Of a stretch of 64,000 nt of DNA, positions 53,901-62,308 are shown piece after piece. The first letter of the stretch is position 1. Every line of letters begins with the position of its first letter. A program made the position numbers and the translations under genes. The DNA is from Ferrimonas pelagia (lineage in GTDB: Bacteria > Pseudomonadota > Gammaproteobacteria > Enterobacterales > Shewanellaceae). The notes under the pieces are model-generated. The model worked only from the letters and a program-made list of their open reading frames with translations. It did no database searches and was not told the DNA's origin. The stretch lies in assembly GCF_039543565.1 (NCBI RefSeq), contig NZ_BAABJZ010000107.1, positions 1 to 64,000 on the forward strand, written 5' to 3'.

Positions 53901-54865
53901 ACAACGGCAAGCTGTTGGCGCAGGGACGGGATCTGCTGGCGCTTAAGCAGCAACTCAAAGGCAAGGTGAAACAGGTGATCGCCAAGGTGGCGGATAAGGG
54001 CATTGAGCAGTCCGGTCTGACCGAGTGGACCTTGGGCGATCTGCCCAAACAGTATGAGCAGAAACGTGGCGCTTACGCCGTCAAGGCGTTCCCGGCGCTG
54101 GTGGATGAGGGCGACACCGTGGCGGTGAAGCTGTTTGACAGCGAGGAGAAGGCGGCGGTGGCGCATCGAGCCGGACTGCGCAAGATGCTGCTGATCAATG
54201 TGCCCAACCCGGTGAAATATTTGCAGCAGAAGTTGCCGAACAAGTCGAAGCTGGCGATGTATTTCAACCCGTTTGGCCGGGTCGATCTGCTGATCGCCGA
54301 TTGCATCGATGCGGGGATCGATCAGATCTTGGCGACCCATAATTTGGGGGTCTCCAATGAGCAGAGCTTTACGTTAGCCAAAGAGCGGGTGCGGGCGGAT
54401 CTGGGCGACACTGTGGTGGCGATCGGCACCAAGGTGGAAGCGGTGCTGACCGCTTGGGGCGCGATCCGGAAGAAGCTCAAAGGCAAGATCACCTTGGATA
54501 TGGCGTTCGCGATGTCGGATGTTCAGGTTCATCTCGAACGCTTGGTTTACAAAGGGTTTGTCGCTGACACCGGCTGGGACCGACTGGACGATCTGGTGCG
54601 TTACCTCAAAGCGGTTGAGCGCCGTTTGGAGAAACTGCCGACCGATCCTCAGCGCGATAAGTTGCAACTGATGAAGATCCAAAAGGTGGAGCAGGCTTAT
54701 ACCGAGGCGTGCAACAAGCTGCCAAAAGATCAGGCACATCCGGACGCTTTGGTGGCCGTTCGCTGGATGCTGGAAGAGTATCGGGTGTCTTGCTTTGCGC
54801 AGAATCTGGGCACTAAGTACCCGATCTCGGATAAGCGGATCCTGAACGCGCTCAAGGAGCTCTAG
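50990..54865 (+). CDS. hrpA: ATP-dependent RNA helicase HrpA
   Basis: A 1291-residue DEAH-box helicase, the usual HrpA length. Motifs in order: GETGSGKTTQLPK (I), TQPRRLAARAVAQRV (Ia), IIIDEAHERSLNIDF (II), VVITSATIDVQRF (III), IVLATNVAETSLTVPGIKYV (V) and ANQRAGRCGRVSEGICIRLY (VI). HA2/OB domains and a long C-terminal region follow. HrpA acts on RNA structure, and in E. coli it helps process fimbrial mRNA and rescue stalled ribosomes. The start is TTG at 50990 with AGGATC upstream; no ATG fits the N-terminus. A strong terminator follows. Confidence 0.96.
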   Translation: MSNSNPFAPQQLAFCMAADAATIRRRLSGMKRIKDADKKAKLTEELTALAERSQQKVAERTINLPKVTYPDLPVSERRDEIAEAIKHNQVVIVAGETGSGKTTQLPKICMELGRGTRGLIGHTQPRRLAARAVAQRVADELNSELGQHIGFKVRFADQTSKESYVKLMTDGILLAEIQNDRWLDQYDTIIIDEAHERSLNIDFILGYLKQLLPKRPDLKVVITSATIDVQRFSAHFGDAPVIEVSGRTYPVEQRYLPLARETGPDLEVIEGIFAAVDELCAEGPGDILIFMNGEREIRDAADALRRRNLRDTEILPLYARLSHAEQIKIFSGHAGRRIVLATNVAETSLTVPGIKYVIDPGTARISRYSYRTKVQRLPIEPVSQASANQRAGRCGRVSEGICIRLYSEEDYLGRPAFTDPEILRTNLGSVILQMLALGLGDIAAFPFIQPPDSRHINDGMNLLQELGAISLERGGLPKMTPSGRKLARLPIDPRLARMVMAAQPNGCVHEVMVIVAALSIQDPRERPVDKQQAADEKHNRFADKDSDFLAYLNLWDYLREQQKALSSSQYRRLCKSDFLAYMRVREWQDLYSQLRQSLSDLDISITIGERAGYDQIHQSLLAGLLSHIGMKDADGSFKGARNSKFYVFPGSKLAKKPPKWLMAAELTETSRLFARTVAKINPEWVEPLAQHLVKKSHSEPHWEQKPGSVLAFEQVSLYGVVIVPRRKVQYGPIDPIESRTIFLREALVNGELGLRETFLQRNMALLDEVEELEHKSRRRDILVDEQTLFAFYDERVGSGIYTRQLFQGWWSKARRQDADLLDFDKAELMKRDASHIGEADFPDHWTQQGITLPLSYRFEPAEADDGVSLHLPLALLNQFEPAGFDYLVPGLRQDLAVALIKSLPKPLRRNFVPAPNYAQAALANITPFEMPLLDALCKQFLRMSGTQLKPEDFDLSQLSPHLRFNFKVEDDNGKLLAQGRDLLALKQQLKGKVKQVIAKVADKGIEQSGLTEWTLGDLPKQYEQKRGAYAVKAFPALVDEGDTVAVKLFDSEEKAAVAHRAGLRKMLLINVPNPVKYLQQKLPNKSKLAMYFNPFGRVDLLIADCIDAGIDQILATHNLGVSNEQSFTLAKERVRADLGDTVVAIGTKVEAVLTAWGAIRKKLKGKITLDMAFAMSDVQVHLERLVYKGFVADTGWDRLDDLVRYLKAVERRLEKLPTDPQRDKLQLMKIQKVEQAYTEACNKLPKDQAHPDALVAVRWMLEEYRVSCFAQNLGTKYPISDKRILNALKEL

Positions 54866-54900
54866 CGTCAGATCGGCACCGCGATGGCTTCTGAGTTATG

Positions 54901-54935
54901 AACAACCCCGCCGGTATTTCGGCGGGGTTGTTGTT
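54901..54935 (+). terminator. Intrinsic terminator of hrpA
   Basis: AACAACCCCGCCG pairs with CGGCGGGGTTGTT around a short loop, with a T-rich tail. It lies 36 bases after the hrpA stop codon. Confidence 0.88.
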
Positions 54936-55109
54936 TATGCAGCGCATGTTCGCTTGAGCTGGCCAAGCGTTGGCTGTGTTCTCCCCGGATCGCAGTGGGT
55001 GAGGGCGTGGCTGGCTTCGAATTGACAGCAGCTTAGTTAGGGAGTTGATTGAGTTTGGTTTTCAAGTTGCGCGTGGCCGATTACAATGGTGTTCGAGCCT
55101 TAGTTTGCC

Positions 55110-56606
55110 ATGGATGATTGCCGTAACATGACGCCTGCTTTTCCTGCTCTGCACATAGAACCACAAACCATGCCGACCATCGGGATCGTGGGGGCGGGGG
55201 TGGCCGGTGTCACCATCGCCCAGCGCCTTGCTCGTTCCGGCCAATGCCAGTTAGTGCTGTTGGACAAGAGTGACAGCATGGTGAATGGTCCGCCTATCTG
55301 CCATCTGCATGCCGGCGGGAATCTGTATCGCGATCTGCCCGAGCAAGAGTGTCTGGCCCTACTGGAACAATCGATCGCGACGCTACGTTTCTATCCTCAC
55401 TGCGCCAATATCCGGCCGACGGTGATCGCCGTGCCTAAGGAGGATCCAGGCTCCGTGGCGACGCTGTTGCCGAGGCTGCGCACACTGCAACAACGCTATG
55501 CCGAGTTGGTGCAGCAAGATCCCGCCAACCGGGTGCTTGGGTGCCCCCAGTCCTACTTTAAGGTGTACCGTCGGGAGGATATTGAGGCGTTACAGGGGCG
55601 CAGTTACGCCGCCCAACCTGAGGCGTTGGATGACTGGATGATCCCTGTGGCTCAGCATCTTGATCTTGATCGGGTGCAGTGGCCGCTCATTTTGGTGCAG
55701 GAGTATGGCCTGAGTGTGTTTCGGCTGGCGGCCAATGCCACGTTAGCCTTGCAGCGCGCGAAGCATTGCCGCTTGATGTTGTCGACGCAAGTCACGCAGA
55801 TCCGCGAGCAGGGCGGTGGCTGGCGACTTGGGTATGAGCAGCCTGGCGGCGGACGCGGCAGTGTTCAGGTGGACTATCTGATCAATGCCTGTGGTTACCG
55901 CAGTGGCACCTTAGATGATCTGGCAGGATTGCGACGGGAGCGCATGGTCGAGTTTAAGGCGGCGTACGTTACCCGCTGGCAAGAGCAGACCGCACATTGG
56001 CCTGAGCTTATCTTTCATGGCCAGCGCGGCACGCCGCAAGGGATGGCGCAGTTTACCCCCTACGCCGATGGGTATGTGCAACTCCATGGCATGACCGACG
56101 AGATCACCCTGTTCGACCAAGGGTTAGCCAGCAGTTGTGACACCAGTGCCCAGCCTCGTTTGGCTGGAGATCTGCAACGCAAATTGGAGCAGGGTTGGTC
56201 CGATGCCATGATCGAGCAGCGTACCAACCGGGCGATCCAGCACATCGCGCGATTTCTTCCGGGCTTTGCTCTGGCCGAGATCGGTGGCAAGCCCTTGTTC
56301 GGTGCGCAGCAGATCCCGGGAGTCGATCCTGAGCTTAGGGCGGCCGATGTGTCGTTTGTCGGGCATAACTATGCGCGTTCAGAGATCGTCAAAGCCAGCT
56401 CCGCGTTGGCGGTGGCTGACGCCATTGAGCAGCAACTGAACCGATTGGGCTGGCTGCCGCCCGAGGCCACGGCAGGAGAGGCGTTGTCAGAGAATGATCC
56501 GCTGGCGGTGGAGTCGTTGGCTTGCACCCTGGCTCAGGAACGAGATTACCCGAGTGCCTTAGCGAAACAAACCGGCTTGGCAGAGCCACGGATCTACGGC
56601 CTCTGA
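55110..56606 (+). CDS. FAD-dependent oxidoreductase
   Basis: A 498-residue flavoprotein of the glucose-inhibited/DAO-like superfamily. The dinucleotide fold is GIVGAGVAGVTIAQRLARSG, with LVLLDKSDSM supplying the acidic ribose-binding region. A later strand is VDYLINACGYRSGT, and a closing FAD motif is seen in ADVSFVGHNYARSEIVKAS. I recall uncharacterised relatives in marine Gammaproteobacteria, but no substrate is known. The start is uncertain: neither 55110 nor the internal ATGs, including the one just before the fold, has a clear ribosome site. Confidence 0.8.
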   Translation: MDDCRNMTPAFPALHIEPQTMPTIGIVGAGVAGVTIAQRLARSGQCQLVLLDKSDSMVNGPPICHLHAGGNLYRDLPEQECLALLEQSIATLRFYPHCANIRPTVIAVPKEDPGSVATLLPRLRTLQQRYAELVQQDPANRVLGCPQSYFKVYRREDIEALQGRSYAAQPEALDDWMIPVAQHLDLDRVQWPLILVQEYGLSVFRLAANATLALQRAKHCRLMLSTQVTQIREQGGGWRLGYEQPGGGRGSVQVDYLINACGYRSGTLDDLAGLRRERMVEFKAAYVTRWQEQTAHWPELIFHGQRGTPQGMAQFTPYADGYVQLHGMTDEITLFDQGLASSCDTSAQPRLAGDLQRKLEQGWSDAMIEQRTNRAIQHIARFLPGFALAEIGGKPLFGAQQIPGVDPELRAADVSFVGHNYARSEIVKASSALAVADAIEQQLNRLGWLPPEATAGEALSENDPLAVESLACTLAQERDYPSALAKQTGLAEPRIYGL

Positions 56607-56689
56607 ATGCATCGGAAAGATTGATTGAGATCAAGGGTTCGACTTGAGGTTTGCTGCCGCCTGATCCCTATCTACAGAAGAGGTGGACG

Positions 56690-57184
56690 ATGGATTGGCG
56701 GTGGGTTATGCGTCGCGGATCCCTCAGTCTGTTTGATCCTGGTAGCGCCTTGGATCAATGGCACAATCCGTTTGGCCGTTTGCTCGACGATCTGGAGCAG
56801 CCATGGCCGTTTGGGGCAACTCGAGCGGGCCGCTCCGATCTGATGGTTCCGGCGGTCGATATGAAAGAGCGGAAGGATCAGCTGGAGATCAGCGCTGATC
56901 TGCCGGGTTTAGCCGAAGCCGATATTGAGCTGCAGTGTTACGGCGATCGCTTGTTGTTAACCGTCAAACGCGAGCGGGAAACGCAGACCGAGAAGGAGGA
57001 AGGCTATCATCTGGTCGAGCGCCAGTATGGCACGTACCAACGTATGATCGCCTTGCCCTTTGTCGTGACCGAGACGGATCCTATTCGTGCCAGCTATCGG
57101 GATGGGGTGTTGAGGGTGACGATCTACAAACCGGCTGACGCTCAGGCCAAGCAAAAGGTCATTAAGATCAATGTAGATCATTGA
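56690..57184 (+). CDS. Hsp20/alpha-crystallin small heat shock protein
   Basis: A 164-residue chaperone that binds unfolded proteins and forms oligomers. The alpha-crystallin domain spans about residues 55-155: VPAVDMKERKDQLEISADLP, GLAEADIELQCYGDRLLLTV, and ASYRDGVLRVTIYKP where the family has its G-V-L motif. The C-terminal I-x-I that docks on a neighbour is seen in VIKINVDH. The ATG at 56690 follows AGAGGTGG; the frame extends 13 codons further without support. I see no sigma-32 promoter clearly. Confidence 0.92.
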   Translation: MDWRWVMRRGSLSLFDPGSALDQWHNPFGRLLDDLEQPWPFGATRAGRSDLMVPAVDMKERKDQLEISADLPGLAEADIELQCYGDRLLLTVKRERETQTEKEEGYHLVERQYGTYQRMIALPFVVTETDPIRASYRDGVLRVTIYKPADAQAKQKVIKINVDH

Positions 57185-57294
57185 TCCGTTCTGCTAAAGG
57201 GCTCACGCTTCTTGTGGGCGCTTTTGGGTTCTCTCCTGCATTACCCCCATCGGGCTGTTAGAATGAAGCTTCGTTTTAGCCGGAGATCCCTTTA

Positions 57295-58182
57295 GTGCGC
57301 ACTCTGTTGTTTTTCATTCTTTCTCTGTCGCTGCCGTTGCAGGCGGCGATCTATACGGCGCCGCAATCCGATAGCCGCTTGATCGGTTTTGCGATGGAGC
57401 ACCGGGTCGAAAAGGGCCAGTCATTGGATGCGATCGCACAGCAATACAATATGGGGTTGTTGGCCTTGATCGCGGCGAATCCGGAGGTGGATCCTTTGTT
57501 GCCGACGCCAGGCACTGTGGTGCAGCTGCCGTCCCAGATGCTGTTACCCGATGTTGAGCGCAAAGGGATCGTGATTAATTTGGCTGAGTTACGGCTGTAT
57601 TACTTTGATAACGCGCGCGGCCGGGTGCATGTCTATCCGATCGGGATCGGGGTGATCGGCCGTGAGACGCCGCTGGGCACGACGCGTGTCAGCCAAAAAC
57701 GCAAGAACCCAACTTGGACGCCGACGGAGACGACGCGTCGTAATTGGTTTGCCGAGAATGGAACACAAATGCCCCGCGTGTTTCAGCCAGGGCCGGATAA
57801 CCCTTTAGGTCATAGAGCCTTACGGCTGGGTTTTGGCAATGGCGAGTATTTGATCCACGGAACCAATCAGGATTTCGGGATCGGCATGCGCGTGAGTGCG
57901 GGATGCATTCGACTTCGGCCCGATGATATCGAACACCTGTTCGATATGGTGCGGGTCGGTGAGCCCGTCACCATTGTTAATGAGGTGGTGAAGATCGCGG
58001 AGGAAACCGACGGCTGGTATATCGAGGTGCATGAGCCGCTATCTGCAGACGTTGAGCTGTCCCGTGAGCAAAAGTCGCTGGATATTGATCCTCGGGTTCG
58101 GGCACAACTGGAAAAGCTGCAACCTGCGCGTTTGCAGCAGGTGTTGGCTGCACAGTCCGGTTTGCCACAAAGGATCAAATAG
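57295..58182 (+). CDS. L,D-transpeptidase (YbiS/ErfK family)
   Basis: A 295-residue periplasmic enzyme. A signal peptide (LLFFILSLSLPLQAAIY) is followed by a LysM-like region (VEKGQSLDAIAQQYNMGLL), then the YkuD domain with YLIHGTNQDFGIGMRVSAGC ending in the catalytic Cys204; His188 is in IHGTN. Enzymes of this group attach Braun lipoprotein to peptidoglycan or make 3-3 crosslinks. The start is GTG with GGAG upstream. The lpp gene lies 55 bases downstream on the opposite strand, which fits a lipoprotein-anchoring role. Confidence 0.93.
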   Translation: MRTLLFFILSLSLPLQAAIYTAPQSDSRLIGFAMEHRVEKGQSLDAIAQQYNMGLLALIAANPEVDPLLPTPGTVVQLPSQMLLPDVERKGIVINLAELRLYYFDNARGRVHVYPIGIGVIGRETPLGTTRVSQKRKNPTWTPTETTRRNWFAENGTQMPRVFQPGPDNPLGHRALRLGFGNGEYLIHGTNQDFGIGMRVSAGCIRLRPDDIEHLFDMVRVGEPVTIVNEVVKIAEETDGWYIEVHEPLSADVELSREQKSLDIDPRVRAQLEKLQPARLQQVLAAQSGLPQRIK

Positions 58183-58189
58183 CGCGCAT

Positions 58190-58216
58190 TAAAAAGGCTC
58201 GCCATTTGGCGAGCCT
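58190..58216 (-). terminator. Intrinsic terminator of lpp
   Basis: AGGCTCGCC and GGCGAGCCT form a perfect stem with a four-base loop. Read on the minus strand it is followed by five T, so it serves lpp; the plus side lacks a T-run but may still stop the L,D-transpeptidase transcript. Confidence 0.85.
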
Positions 58217-58237
58217 CGGTGACGGCAGAAACTCAGA

Positions 58238-58501
58238 TCACTTTTTACGGTAACCGGAAGCCATGTTGTCGATGCGAGCGTTCGCACGAGCGGCTTCTTC
58301 TTGAGCTTCCATCGCTGCAGATTTTGCTGCTTTGATATCGGCGTTCATTTCAGCGTGATCAGAGCGCAGAGCACCAACCTGATCGGCCAGAGAGTCAACC
58401 TTGTTTGACAGAGATTGAACCTGAGATTCCAGTTCTGCAGTATTTGCACAACCAAACAGCAGGCCACTCATGGCCAAACCGACCAACAATTTCGCTTTCA
58501 T
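58238..58501 (-). CDS. lpp: Major outer membrane (Braun) lipoprotein
   Basis: An 87-residue lipoprotein: signal and lipobox LLFGC, then a heptad-patterned coiled coil (LESQVQSLSNKVDSLADQVG and on), an Ala-rich stretch (KAAKSAAMEAQEEAARANAR) and a C-terminal ASGYRKK. The final Lys is the residue that L,D-transpeptidases join to peptidoglycan, so the protein ties the outer membrane to the cell wall. AGGAGAGGAT is a strong ribosome site. It is slightly longer than E. coli Lpp, which could set a different periplasm width. Confidence 0.92.
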   Translation of the reverse strand: MKAKLLVGLAMSGLLFGCANTAELESQVQSLSNKVDSLADQVGALRSDHAEMNADIKAAKSAAMEAQEEAARANARIDNMASGYRKK

Positions 58502-58737
58502 ATCCTCTCCTTAATATTGGTGCGGCAACGACAGCGAGTCTTTTTCGACCTCGCATTGACTGTGTTGCGCCGTCAAGTATGGCATAAAAATTCGCCGTCT
58601 CAAGGTTGGCATACCTGATAAGTCTTTGCCAATAAAAACTTTTACATTTGTGTGCCAATTATGAGGGTTTTATGAGCAAAGGGTTATTTACTTGCGCTTT
58701 TCGATGAGAACCCTTACCCGTGTGGTGATTCTGTGTG

Positions 58738-59385
58738 CTACGCCGGGTTGGGGATCACATAGAGCGCGACGGCGATGCAATGACAAGTGGCGCCGCCCAA
58801 AACAAACAGGTGCCAGATAGCGTGGGTATAGGGGTATTGTTTGGCAGCATAAAATAGCGTGCCGAGGCTGTAGCTGAGGCCCCCGGCCAGCAGCAGGATA
58901 AAGCCGGGCAAAGGTAAGGCTTGATAGATCTGCCAGATGATCACTAGGCTGGCCCAGCCCATGGCAAGATAGGTGAACAGAGCGAGTCTTTTGAATCGGT
59001 TGATAAAGAAGGCTTTAAAGATCACGCCGGCGAACGCTAACCCCCAGATGACCAGTAGGAGTGACCAGGCTTGTGCGCTGTTTAATGCGATGAGCAGAAA
59101 GGGCGTGTAGCTGCCAGCGATCAATAGATAGATGGCACAGTGATCCAGGCGCTTGAAGATGGCCTTGGCCCCGGCGTGTTGCAGGCTGTGGTATAGCGTT
59201 GAGCTGAGGAACATCAGGATCATGCTGGCGCCGTAGACGCTGATGGCAAGGATCCCGGCACTATTGAGCACGCTGATCCCTTTGGTGAGCATCAGAGTGA
59301 GGCCAACGATCGCTGCGGCAACCCCTAATCCATGTGAAACGGCATTGGCGATCTCTTCGCCGGTTGAATATGGCCTGGCAGTCAT
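58738..59385 (-). CDS. Hemolysin III family (YqfA/TrhA) membrane protein
   Basis: A 215-residue, seven-helix protein of the hemolysin III/PAQR family. Conserved residues include EEIANAVSHGLGVAAAIVG, SSTLYHSLQHAGAKAIFKRL with DHCAIYLLIAGSYTPF, and the closing HAIWHLFVLGGATCHCIAVA, whose His residues are likely metal ligands. Bacterial members affect membrane lipid fluidity and energetics; the hemolytic name comes from one species. AAGGA precedes the ATG. Confidence 0.93.
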   Translation of the reverse strand: MTARPYSTGEEIANAVSHGLGVAAAIVGLTLMLTKGISVLNSAGILAISVYGASMILMFLSSTLYHSLQHAGAKAIFKRLDHCAIYLLIAGSYTPFLLIALNSAQAWSLLLVIWGLAFAGVIFKAFFINRFKRLALFTYLAMGWASLVIIWQIYQALPLPGFILLLAGGLSYSLGTLFYAAKQYPYTHAIWHLFVLGGATCHCIAVALYVIPNPA

Positions 59386-59607
59386 GGTGCGTCCTTACGG
59401 GGTGTTTTTTTGCTCATCTTACCAGTATTGTTTCAGCGTACAAGTGTTCGCTGGTTATGATTGTCTGGATCCTTCGATATGATGGGACTGACTGATGTCG
59501 GCAAGCCGCGTCCGATCTTTGTTAGTCAGGTTGATGCAAGCCTGTGGACGTTCCTAGGAGCGGTGCGCGCACTTAGCCTATGGGGCATGAGTGGTGATTA
59601 AGGAAGA

Positions 59608-60321
59608 TCAGCGCAAGATCTCCAACACTTGCTCGGCACTGAGCAAAGAGAGGTGACCTCGCTGATAGCCCGCTCCGGTATCCAACCACACTCGGTTGCC
59701 GTGGCTTCGGATCATGCTTTGCGGGGTGTGACCAAATACGACAGCGTCGATACCTTGGATAGGGGCCGGGTATTTGCCTTGGCTCATGTGATTGAGCGTG
59801 TCGCGTGACCATTGGCAGATAGCGGTGTCACGTCGGTCGAGTCCAGCGTGCGCTTGCGCCGCTAAAGCGCGCCAGTCGTTGCCGGGACAATCCGCATGAA
59901 TGAGACCGATCCGCGCGTTCAACTGGGGTAATTCAACCTCCAGGATCAATGGCATGGGGTGTAGCCAGTGCAATGCCAGATTGGCCGCATGGTCTTGCAG
60001 CTCTGGGGTTAGCGACTGATACCAATCCCCTCCCGCATCATGCCAAAGCGCCTGTTGTTCGGCGTCGCCTTCAATGGCGTCGAGCATCATACGTTCATGG
60101 TTGCCTTGTATGGCGTGGAACCAAGGCTGGCTCACCAAGGACAAACATCCCAAGCTGTCCGGCCCGCGATCGATCAGATCGCCCACACAGAACAGCTGAT
60201 CGCCCTGGAGCGGATCAAATTGGCACTGTTTGAGTGCGATCTGAAGTTTGGCAAACTCGCCGTGCAGATCGCCCACAAAAAAGGCGCGCCCGGGACATTG
60301 AAGGATCTGGATCTGGCTCAT
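59608..60321 (-). CDS. PrpA/PphA-like metallophosphatase
   Basis: A 237-residue calcineurin-like phosphoesterase of the bacterial serine/threonine phosphatase or diadenosine-tetraphosphatase type. The metal motifs are GDLHGEFAKLQIAL (residues 17 on), GDLIDRGPDSLGCL, QGNHERMMLDAIEGD, and FGHTPQSMIRSHGNRVWLDT near the end. PphA-like enzymes signal protein misfolding through Cpx, while ApaH degrades Ap4A; the short DRGPDS-to-GNHE spacing and overall length favour PrpA/PphA. The ribosome site is poor. Confidence 0.88.
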   Translation of the reverse strand: MSQIQILQCPGRAFFVGDLHGEFAKLQIALKQCQFDPLQGDQLFCVGDLIDRGPDSLGCLSLVSQPWFHAIQGNHERMMLDAIEGDAEQQALWHDAGGDWYQSLTPELQDHAANLALHWLHPMPLILEVELPQLNARIGLIHADCPGNDWRALAAQAHAGLDRRDTAICQWSRDTLNHMSQGKYPAPIQGIDAVVFGHTPQSMIRSHGNRVWLDTGAGYQRGHLSLLSAEQVLEILR

Positions 60322-60537
60322 GCAGTTAAGGCTATACCATTTGTTGTCGGTTGGTGGGGATCTTTCCCCTGTTGCGCTGCCGGCGTGCTTGGCCGGCGCG
60401 GCTCTGTGCTGCGTTGAGTTGTCTATCGGTAAAGATCTATCAGGCGCTTTGTGTTGTCTTTGCCCGTGCAGTAGTCTTGCCTTACTCTAAGGCGGTTGTG
60501 TTCTTAGCCGTTTGAATTGGAATGAATTTAAGACGCA

Positions 60538-61875
60538 ATGATGACAACGATGAACAAATGGACAGTGCTGGCGTGCAGTGCGGTGTTAGCGGGTTGTACC
60601 ACGACACAGGTACAGCAAGATGTAGCGGTTAAAAATGTCATTTTTATGATTGGTGACGGTATGGGACCGGCCTTTGTGACGGCGCATCGTTATGACGTTG
60701 CAGGCCAGCCCGGCAATGCTGTTGTTCCGACTATCTTTGATGAGTTGATGGTCGGCGCTGCGGCCACCTATCCGAATGATGATACTTGGGTGACGGATTC
60801 GGCGGCGTCAGCGACGGCGTTGGCGTCCGGCGTGAAAAGCTATAACGGTGCCATCGGCGTGGATGGCGATAAACTGCCGGTGCGGACCATGTTGGAGCAA
60901 GCCCGAGAAGCGGGTTTGAGTACAGGGGTGGTTGCCACGTCTCAGGTCAATCACGCCACACCGGCGGGATTTGTCGCGAACGTGGCGAGCCGGCGGATGT
61001 ACGATGTGATCGCCGAGCAATACGTCAATAAGCGGATCGCGGATAAGACCATGTTGGATCTGATGATCGGCGGTGGACAGACGTATTTTTCCCGTGAAAA
61101 GGGCGGATTGGCCGATCAGTTAAAGGAGCTGGGTTTTGAGCAGGCATGGGACATGGCGCAGATGCAGCAGCTGCAGTCTTTGCCAGCGATGGCGCTGATG
61201 GCGGAGAAGGGGATGCCATATGCGATCGATACGGAGCATCCTGATCGATTAAAGCTGATGACTGATAAGGCGCTGGAGCTGCTATCTACTAAGGAAGAAG
61301 GTTTTTTCTTAATGGTAGAGGGTAGCCTGATCGATTGGTGTGGTCATGGCAATGACATTCGCTGTGCGCTCGGTGAAATGCATGATTTTGCAGGTGCGAT
61401 TGAAAGCGCAAAGGCCTTCGTCGATCAAAACCCGGATACCTTGTTGGTGATCACCGCTGATCACTCTACCGGTGGTCTAACGCTCGGCGCTGGTGGTGAA
61501 TATCAGTGGTTACCGACGGTGGTGAACCAGGTTGAGCGAACCGCAAGCTTTATTGCCGAAGCGATGGTTGAAGCCAAGACGCAGCCGGTAGAGGCGATCT
61601 GGTCGCAGTACGCCAAGCTTGAGCTCAGTGAGGCGGACTATGCTGAGCTGGAAGCGGCTCGAAGCGTACAGTTGGAAGGAGAAAGTAAATATGCCCTATC
61701 CGACGCCATTTCAAAGCAGGTGGCCAAATACTCCTATACAGGTTGGACGACCAGTGGCCATACTGGGGTGGATGTGAATGTGATGGCCTATGGTGCCGGA
61801 GCCGAAGCGTTTATCGGTTACCAGAACAACACGGATATTGCTAAGAAGATCATGGGTCTGATGCAAGGCGACTGA
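60538..61875 (+). CDS. Alkaline phosphatase, lipoprotein
   Basis: A 445-residue PhoA-superfamily enzyme releasing phosphate from monoesters outside the cytoplasm. Metal and active residues: VIFMIGDGMGP, nucleophile Ser in TDSAASATALASGVKSYNG, ITADHSTGGLT, and WTTSGHTGVDVNVMAYG. The signal peptide ends in a lipobox (AVLAGC), so it is probably membrane-anchored rather than free in the periplasm. Length and motifs match the Vibrio/Shewanella group rather than E. coli PhoA. Three ATGs fall within five codons; the first is used but none has a clear ribosome site. No Pho box is evident. Confidence 0.93.
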   Translation: MMTTMNKWTVLACSAVLAGCTTTQVQQDVAVKNVIFMIGDGMGPAFVTAHRYDVAGQPGNAVVPTIFDELMVGAAATYPNDDTWVTDSAASATALASGVKSYNGAIGVDGDKLPVRTMLEQAREAGLSTGVVATSQVNHATPAGFVANVASRRMYDVIAEQYVNKRIADKTMLDLMIGGGQTYFSREKGGLADQLKELGFEQAWDMAQMQQLQSLPAMALMAEKGMPYAIDTEHPDRLKLMTDKALELLSTKEEGFFLMVEGSLIDWCGHGNDIRCALGEMHDFAGAIESAKAFVDQNPDTLLVITADHSTGGLTLGAGGEYQWLPTVVNQVERTASFIAEAMVEAKTQPVEAIWSQYAKLELSEADYAELEAARSVQLEGESKYALSDAISKQVAKYSYTGWTTSGHTGVDVNVMAYGAGAEAFIGYQNNTDIAKKIMGLMQGD

Positions 61876-61900
61876 GCAGTGCTTTAATCGTTCAGGAACA

Positions 61901-61927
61901 AACGGCCACCGGTAACGGTGGCCGTTT
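61901..61927. terminator. Intrinsic terminator after alkaline phosphatase
   Basis: AACGGCCACCG pairs with CGGTGGCCGTT around GTAA, followed by TTTT. It lies about 25 bases after the stop codon and before the converging Cys-rich gene, which it may also serve. Confidence 0.88.
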
Positions 61928-61939
61928 TGCGTTGAAGGT

Positions 61940-62251
61940 TCATAGTGGCTGAGTCGTGCTCTGGCGCGGCAGTGGCTCGACATTGAGTTGATCAGTTGCG
62001 GTGAGAATGAAGTCGTAGCACGTGATCCCGTCACACGCGTCGCAGTAGCCTCGGGCGCTGAGCAGGCAGCGATCCAAGCCGATGGCGCTGAGACTGCCGC
62101 GCAGTTGTTCCAGCTCAATAGGCTGATGGCAGCCACTGCACTGAGCGTTGAAACCATTGAAGTTTAGTCCGTTTTCAAAGGTATAGGGTAGTTGGTAATT
62201 AAGAGGCGGGCATTGCATCCATTCAAGCTGCTCTGGGCTTGGATGTGACAT
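61940..62251 (-). CDS. Small Cys-rich protein, probable zinc binding
   Basis: A 103-residue protein with two Cys pairs: CSGCHQPIELEQLRGSL and GYCDACDGITCYDFILT. The pattern suggests a zinc ribbon or treble clef. The N-terminus is QLEWMQCPPLNYQLPY. No membrane segment. I recognise no named family. The ATG at 62251 has a poor ribosome site, so the start is provisional. Confidence 0.65.
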   Translation of the reverse strand: MSHPSPEQLEWMQCPPLNYQLPYTFENGLNFNGFNAQCSGCHQPIELEQLRGSLSAIGLDRCLLSARGYCDACDGITCYDFILTATDQLNVEPLPRQSTTQPL

Positions 62252-62308
62252 CAAATCTACCAGTCAGATTGAAACGCCCAACTATAGTTCAGTTTTTTCG
62301 GTTTGGCC

